From NCBI RefSeq assembly GCF_000974785.1, contig NZ_BBWV01000003.1, positions 1 through 64,000 of the forward strand: 64,000 nt of DNA, read 5' to 3'. The notes beneath the pieces were generated by a model, which worked only from the letters and a program-made list of their open reading frames with translations, did no database searches and was not told the origin of the DNA. Origin of the DNA: Flavihumibacter petaseus NBRC 106054. GTDB lineage: Bacteria > Bacteroidota > Bacteroidia > Chitinophagales > Chitinophagaceae. Below are positions 60,671-64,000 of this stretch, one piece after another. The position numbers and the translations under genes were made by a program. Position 1 is the stretch's first letter. Each line of letters opens with the position of its first letter.

Positions 60671-61498
60671 ATGCATCTTCTTGGATATATTGCCTCCCTG
60701 TTGATCGGTATCTCGCTTGGACTAATCGGCGGTGGCGGATCGATATTGACGATGCCGGTAATGGTTTATCTTTTTGGCATTTCACCGGTAACGGCAACTT
60801 CCTATTCACTTTTTGTAGTTGGTTCCACCAGCCTTGTCGGTGCTGCAAAGCAATACCGTCAGGGTACTGTAAACATCAGGATGGCTTTATTGTTCGCTGC
60901 TACATCAGTGGGGGCCGTTTTCGCCACCCGCAAATGGCTGGTTCCTGCGATCCCGGAGCAGATCGCCACCATCCGTGGCTTTTCGATAACAGAAAGCTGG
61001 CTGACCATGGTACTGTTTGCCCTGTTGATGGTGATCTCTTCCGTTTTTATGATGCGGGGGAATAATAAACCAGTCACGGAAGCGGCGGGAAATCCTACAA
61101 CCCATGAAAAAAGCGGCCAAAAGTTCCCGGCAGGCAAGCTGATCTTATTTGGTACATCGATCGGGTTCGTTACAGGAATGCTCGGCGCAGGCGGCGGTTT
61201 CCTGCTGATCCCCGCGATGGTGTTATTGCTGCACCTTCCCATGAAGGAGGCCGTTGGCACTTCACTGCTTGTGATTGCACTGAATTCCCTGATTGGGTTT
61301 ACCGGGAACCTGCATCAGGACAGCATCAACTGGCAGTTGCTGTTTGTCGTAACCGGGCTCGCTATTGCTGGCATCCTGCTGGGTAGTTTTCTCAATAGTA
61401 AGATTCCCGCAGGCAGACTGAAAAAAACTTTCGGGTGGTTTGTGCTCATTATGGGTGTTTATATTTTGTATAAAGAACTGATTTTCGCGATGGGGTAG
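60671..61498 (+). CDS. TauE/SafE-family sulfite/organosulfur transporter
   Basis: 275 residues, about eight helices, with the two characteristic repeats GISLGLIGGGGSILTMPVMVYLFG and GTSIGFVTGMLGAGGGFLLIPAMVLLL. Exports or imports sulfite, sulfoacetate or similar anions. Divergent from crp and under the same operator. The start at 60671 drops a short leader. Confidence 0.93.
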   Translation: MHLLGYIASLLIGISLGLIGGGGSILTMPVMVYLFGISPVTATSYSLFVVGSTSLVGAAKQYRQGTVNIRMALLFAATSVGAVFATRKWLVPAIPEQIATIRGFSITESWLTMVLFALLMVISSVFMMRGNNKPVTEAAGNPTTHEKSGQKFPAGKLILFGTSIGFVTGMLGAGGGFLLIPAMVLLLHLPMKEAVGTSLLVIALNSLIGFTGNLHQDSINWQLLFVVTGLAIAGILLGSFLNSKIPAGRLKKTFGWFVLIMGVYILYKELIFAMG

Positions 61499-61543
61499 GC
61501 GCTGGCTGCCGAAGCGCGCCACGCAAAGGGGCAAAGGCGCAAA
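61499..61543 (+). repeat. 3'-end repeat element, copy f (degenerate)
   Basis: Starts at the TauE stop: GCGC-arm sequence without a clean loop, then CACGCAAAGGGGCAAAGGCGC. Same orientation as the gene. The following 87 bases show nothing. Confidence 0.6.
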
Positions 61544-61630
61544 AAGGTTGGAAAAATTGATCCCATATTTACAGGAAGTATTGCTCCTAAGCAAACTACT
61601 ATACCAATAAACTTCCAAACTTATAAACAA

Positions 61631-62311
61631 TCAATACACCCGTTTGCTTGTCCAGGTACCGCTGCTATTTCCTATATCCCATTTGCCTGAAATATTCTCT
61701 CCGCTGGTTTGCCCTGTTAGATAATATTCATTGTACGATGAGATCAGGATATCGTTGCCGGAAACAATCCCGGTGAAGGCAATGGTGGATGTGTTGTTTT
61801 GTTCAAATAATCCTCCTATTTTATTGTTGTTGAGCACCATGAAATAGGTTTCTGTTGATGAAAAACTGGTATAAGTAGTTTCGTAACGTTTTACCATGGC
61901 GTCAGACGTTTCTTTGGTGATTACCGTTTTGACAAAAGGATAATTTTCTAAAACGAATTCTTCAATAGCTGCATAATTTCCATCAGCAGAAACGTAGAGT
62001 TTAAAGTAACTATTTGCGTTATGGAAAACCAGCACGCAAGGCTGATCTTTCAACAGCAGGTCTGTGGTTGTAAAGAGATAAGTAACATTGTCGATTATTA
62101 TTTTTGCCGATACTTTGCCGTCATTCATGAGGTTAATGTCTACGATGCCGTTCGGGCGACCAATTACACCTTTATAGACACCGTAGTTGCTGTGGTCGTA
62201 TTCTGCTTTAGCTGTTGGGGCTTGTGGCAGGTTCGTACCGGGCTTGTCTTTTGAGCAGGAAAAGAACAGCAGGGTGCAGGCAGTAAGACATGCCAGGAAT
62301 TGTTTTCTCAT
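61631..62311 (-). CDS. Lipoprotein of unknown function
   Basis: 226 residues with lipobox LLFFSC. The mature part is beta-rich with the pattern GVYKGVIGRPNGIVDINLMNDGKVSAKIIIDN, and ends SGENISGKWDIGNSSGTWTSKR, resembling small envelope domains that measure or bind. Lower GC and A-rich in places. Unassigned. Confidence 0.7.
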   Translation of the reverse strand: MRKQFLACLTACTLLFFSCSKDKPGTNLPQAPTAKAEYDHSNYGVYKGVIGRPNGIVDINLMNDGKVSAKIIIDNVTYLFTTTDLLLKDQPCVLVFHNANSYFKLYVSADGNYAAIEEFVLENYPFVKTVITKETSDAMVKRYETTYTSFSSTETYFMVLNNNKIGGLFEQNNTSTIAFTGIVSGNDILISSYNEYYLTGQTSGENISGKWDIGNSSGTWTSKRVY

Positions 62312-62353
62312 GGTATAAGGTTTTGCAGGTTTTATGAACCTTAAGGTGATAAA

Positions 62354-62367
62354 AAAAACGCGTTTTT
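62354..62367 (-). terminator. Weak terminator-like palindrome after rmuC
   Basis: AAAAACGCGTTTTT, with further Ts on the minus strand, about 55 bases after the rmuC stop. It has no unpaired loop, so the assignment is tentative. Confidence 0.3.
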
Positions 62368-62419
62368 AAAAGGCTTTACCGGATCTTAACTCCATTTTGG
62401 CGATCCTACGCACCCGACT

Positions 62420-63958
62420 TCAGGTCGCAACGCCCCCTTCTTCTCCAAACGAAGCCTCGATATCGTCGATCATCTCTGCCGACTGTGCCGCCGGCAGCTC
62501 CTGTACCTTCCGTAGTTTCTTCTCAATCGCCCGCGTGCGTACGCCCGCCCTGTCGATCACATTGCTAGCCTCCTGCAGCTTTTTCTGCGTTTTGTCCAGG
62601 ATTTCGCCAAAGGCAGAAAACTCCGTTTTCACTGCTCCCAACAGGTCCCACACTTCGCTGCTGCGCTTTTCGATCGCCAGCGTCCGGAAGCCCATCTGGA
62701 GACTGTTGATCAGCGCGCTCAGGGTGGTTGGCCCGGTGATGGTGATCTTGTATTCCTTCTGCACCTGCTCAAATAAGCCGGGCGTTCTCAATACCTCTGC
62801 ATACAGGCTTTCAAAGGGGAGGAACATGATCCCGTATTCTGTTGTATTTGGGGGATCAATATATTTCTCTTTAATGTCCCGCGCATTTTTGATAATGCCG
62901 TTACGGAACGACCTGCGCAGGCCCTCGAGGTTTTCTGCATCGCCCTCCTCGTAGGCATTGATCAATGCTTCATAGTCTTCCCTGGGAAACTTTGAATCGA
63001 TCGGCAGCCAGAGCGACTTCTGCGTATCTTTTCCGTTGGGCATCCTGATCGCAAACTCTACCAGGGCGCCGGAACCTTCCTTAGTCTTCACATTCTTTTC
63101 ATATTGCTCATTCGTCAGCAGGTCTTCCAGGATATTCAATAGCTGGTATTCGCCCAGCACGCCCCTTGATTTCACATTCGACAGCACCTTCTTCAGATCA
63201 CCGACATTGGTCGCCAGGTGCTGCATATCCCCGAGGCCCCTGTGTACTGCTTCGAGCCGCTCACTCACAAATTTGAAAGACTCTCCCAACCTTTTCTCCA
63301 GCGTATCATGAAGCTTTTCGTCAACGGTCTTGCGCATTTCATCCAGCTTCTTTTCATTGCCTTCCTGCATACTCTTCAATCCGGTTTGCAGCGCCGTGGT
63401 CATGCCGGAGATCTTCTCCGTGATGGACGCATTCTGATTGTCCTGGCTCTTCGTCAGGTTGTTGAAGTTTTCCCGCTGCCGCTCGTGGAAGTCCTTCAGC
63501 GCACCGGATAATTCTGCCCGGCTTTCCTTGTTTTGTGTCGCAGCGCTTTCTGCGCCCTCCTTTAATTTTTGTTCGATAGTGGTGATCAGCAGTACCTGCT
63601 TTTCATCAAACGACTTTGTCAGGGCGCCCAGGTTCCTGGAAAAAGCTTCCAGCTGGTTTTGCTGCGCCTCATTGGTTGCGCCAAAGGACTTCGTGACCAC
63701 TTCAGAAAATACGCCCAGCGACCTGGTCAGCTCCTCTCTTGATTCGCGCAGGGCAGCATTACTTTCAGTCCGGTTTGTGGCGATCTCTGTCCTGACCACC
63801 TGTTCAATTTTTCCGAGGTCGGCTTTAAGGTTATCGACCGTGAACTTCAGATCCGTAAGCCGGCTATCCGGCTTGGGCTGCGCTGCCCTGAAACTGAAGT
63901 ACGCTACGACGGTTAGTATAAATAAAATCAGAACCAGTAATATAATAGTCGTTTCCAT
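62420..63958 (-). CDS. rmuC: DNA recombination protein RmuC
   Basis: 512 residues. N-terminal membrane anchor (METTIILLVLILFILTVVAYF), a long coiled-coil region (about 30-270), then the RmuC domain: GVLGEYQLLNILEDLL, VEFAIRMPNG, WLPIDSKFPREDYEALINAYE, EYGIMFLPFESLYAEVLR, and GPTTLSALINSLQMGFRTLAIEKRSSE. RmuC limits inversions at short inverted repeats. Complete in the window; nothing else is seen downstream of it to base 64000. Confidence 0.95.
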   Translation of the reverse strand: METTIILLVLILFILTVVAYFSFRAAQPKPDSRLTDLKFTVDNLKADLGKIEQVVRTEIATNRTESNAALRESREELTRSLGVFSEVVTKSFGATNEAQQNQLEAFSRNLGALTKSFDEKQVLLITTIEQKLKEGAESAATQNKESRAELSGALKDFHERQRENFNNLTKSQDNQNASITEKISGMTTALQTGLKSMQEGNEKKLDEMRKTVDEKLHDTLEKRLGESFKFVSERLEAVHRGLGDMQHLATNVGDLKKVLSNVKSRGVLGEYQLLNILEDLLTNEQYEKNVKTKEGSGALVEFAIRMPNGKDTQKSLWLPIDSKFPREDYEALINAYEEGDAENLEGLRRSFRNGIIKNARDIKEKYIDPPNTTEYGIMFLPFESLYAEVLRTPGLFEQVQKEYKITITGPTTLSALINSLQMGFRTLAIEKRSSEVWDLLGAVKTEFSAFGEILDKTQKKLQEASNVIDRAGVRTRAIEKKLRKVQELPAAQSAEMIDDIEASFGEEGGVAT

Positions 63959-64000
63959 CGTCAAAATTTAGTAAAGGTGTCGTCTGTTTGTTGAATCCGG

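Noticed and set aside
1-64000. tRNA, rRNA, transposase or phage genes
   Set aside because: Looked for tRNA T-loop and acceptor patterns, rRNA motifs and DDE or integrase motifs by eye; none convincing.

Overview
The window reads as a chromosomal segment of a Bacteroidota bacterium, most likely of the Chitinophagaceae (Chitinophaga/Niastella-like). This is inference from gene content and signals: promoters of the TTG / TAnnTTTG type, weak Shine-Dalgarno sequences, DcaP-type porins, LytTR-only regulators, NamZ/DUF1343, a secreted sulfatase, many secreted or lipid-anchored DUF proteins, and intergenic repeats of the ACGCAAAGGAGCAAAG and CAAACNN types. I see no rRNA, tRNA, CRISPR, transposase, integrase or phage genes. 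About 69 intact protein genes and three broken or remnant genes were found. The first gene runs in from outside the window.

Layout. 0-5.2 kb: end of a PAS/sigma54 activator, a TolB-like regulator, and small envelope proteins. 5.6-12.2 kb: secreted asparaginase and secreted aspartase, divergent from a DcaP porin and an OprP-type porin, then a GlxA-type AraC regulator. 12.2-18.3 kb: a copper island on the minus strand (AraC regulator with a metal-binding N-terminus, P-type ATPase, HMA chaperone, DUF3347 protein, multicopper oxidase fused to a CopB-like barrel). 18.3-20.2 kb: Crp, DoxX and a membrane protein. 20.2-25.5 kb: a DyP-peroxidase locus with a second DcaP porin, facing two LytTR regulators. 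25.4-30.9 kb: NamZ-like hydrolase, sulfatase, DinB, DUF4256, DoxX, and an SRPBCC/ArsR pair. 31.1-37 kb: sensor kinases with a response regulator, Bcr/CflA exporter, AsmA-like protein, dienelactone hydrolase. 37-45 kb: a triple-GAF sigma54 activator, NAD-binding protein, YCII, hydrolase, DUF72, pirin, several remnants. 45.4-56.7 kb: envelope proteins, a second ArsR/SRPBCC pair, DUF421, truncated pyrophosphatase, methyltransferase, CHAD protein, SDR and AraC. 56.9-61.5 kb: a sulfur island (split YeeE/YedE, DUF2892, metallo-beta-lactamase fused to three rhodaneses, Crp, TauE). 61.6-64 kb: lipoprotein and RmuC.

The strongest unexplained signals are regulatory or repetitive. The copper operon has two promoters with the same operator at identical spacing, where a half-site takes the place of the -33 box. 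Two unrelated ArsR/SRPBCC modules share an identical promoter-operator geometry with different half-sites. A dispersed repeat sits just downstream of genes, always in the sense orientation, with a hairpin whose arms co-vary. A composite element joins a 64-bp folded body to a CAAACNN heptad array. A nested inverted repeat with 11-bp periodicity lies between the peroxidase locus and its LytTR regulator. Several of these repeats may be known in the phylum; I could not search.
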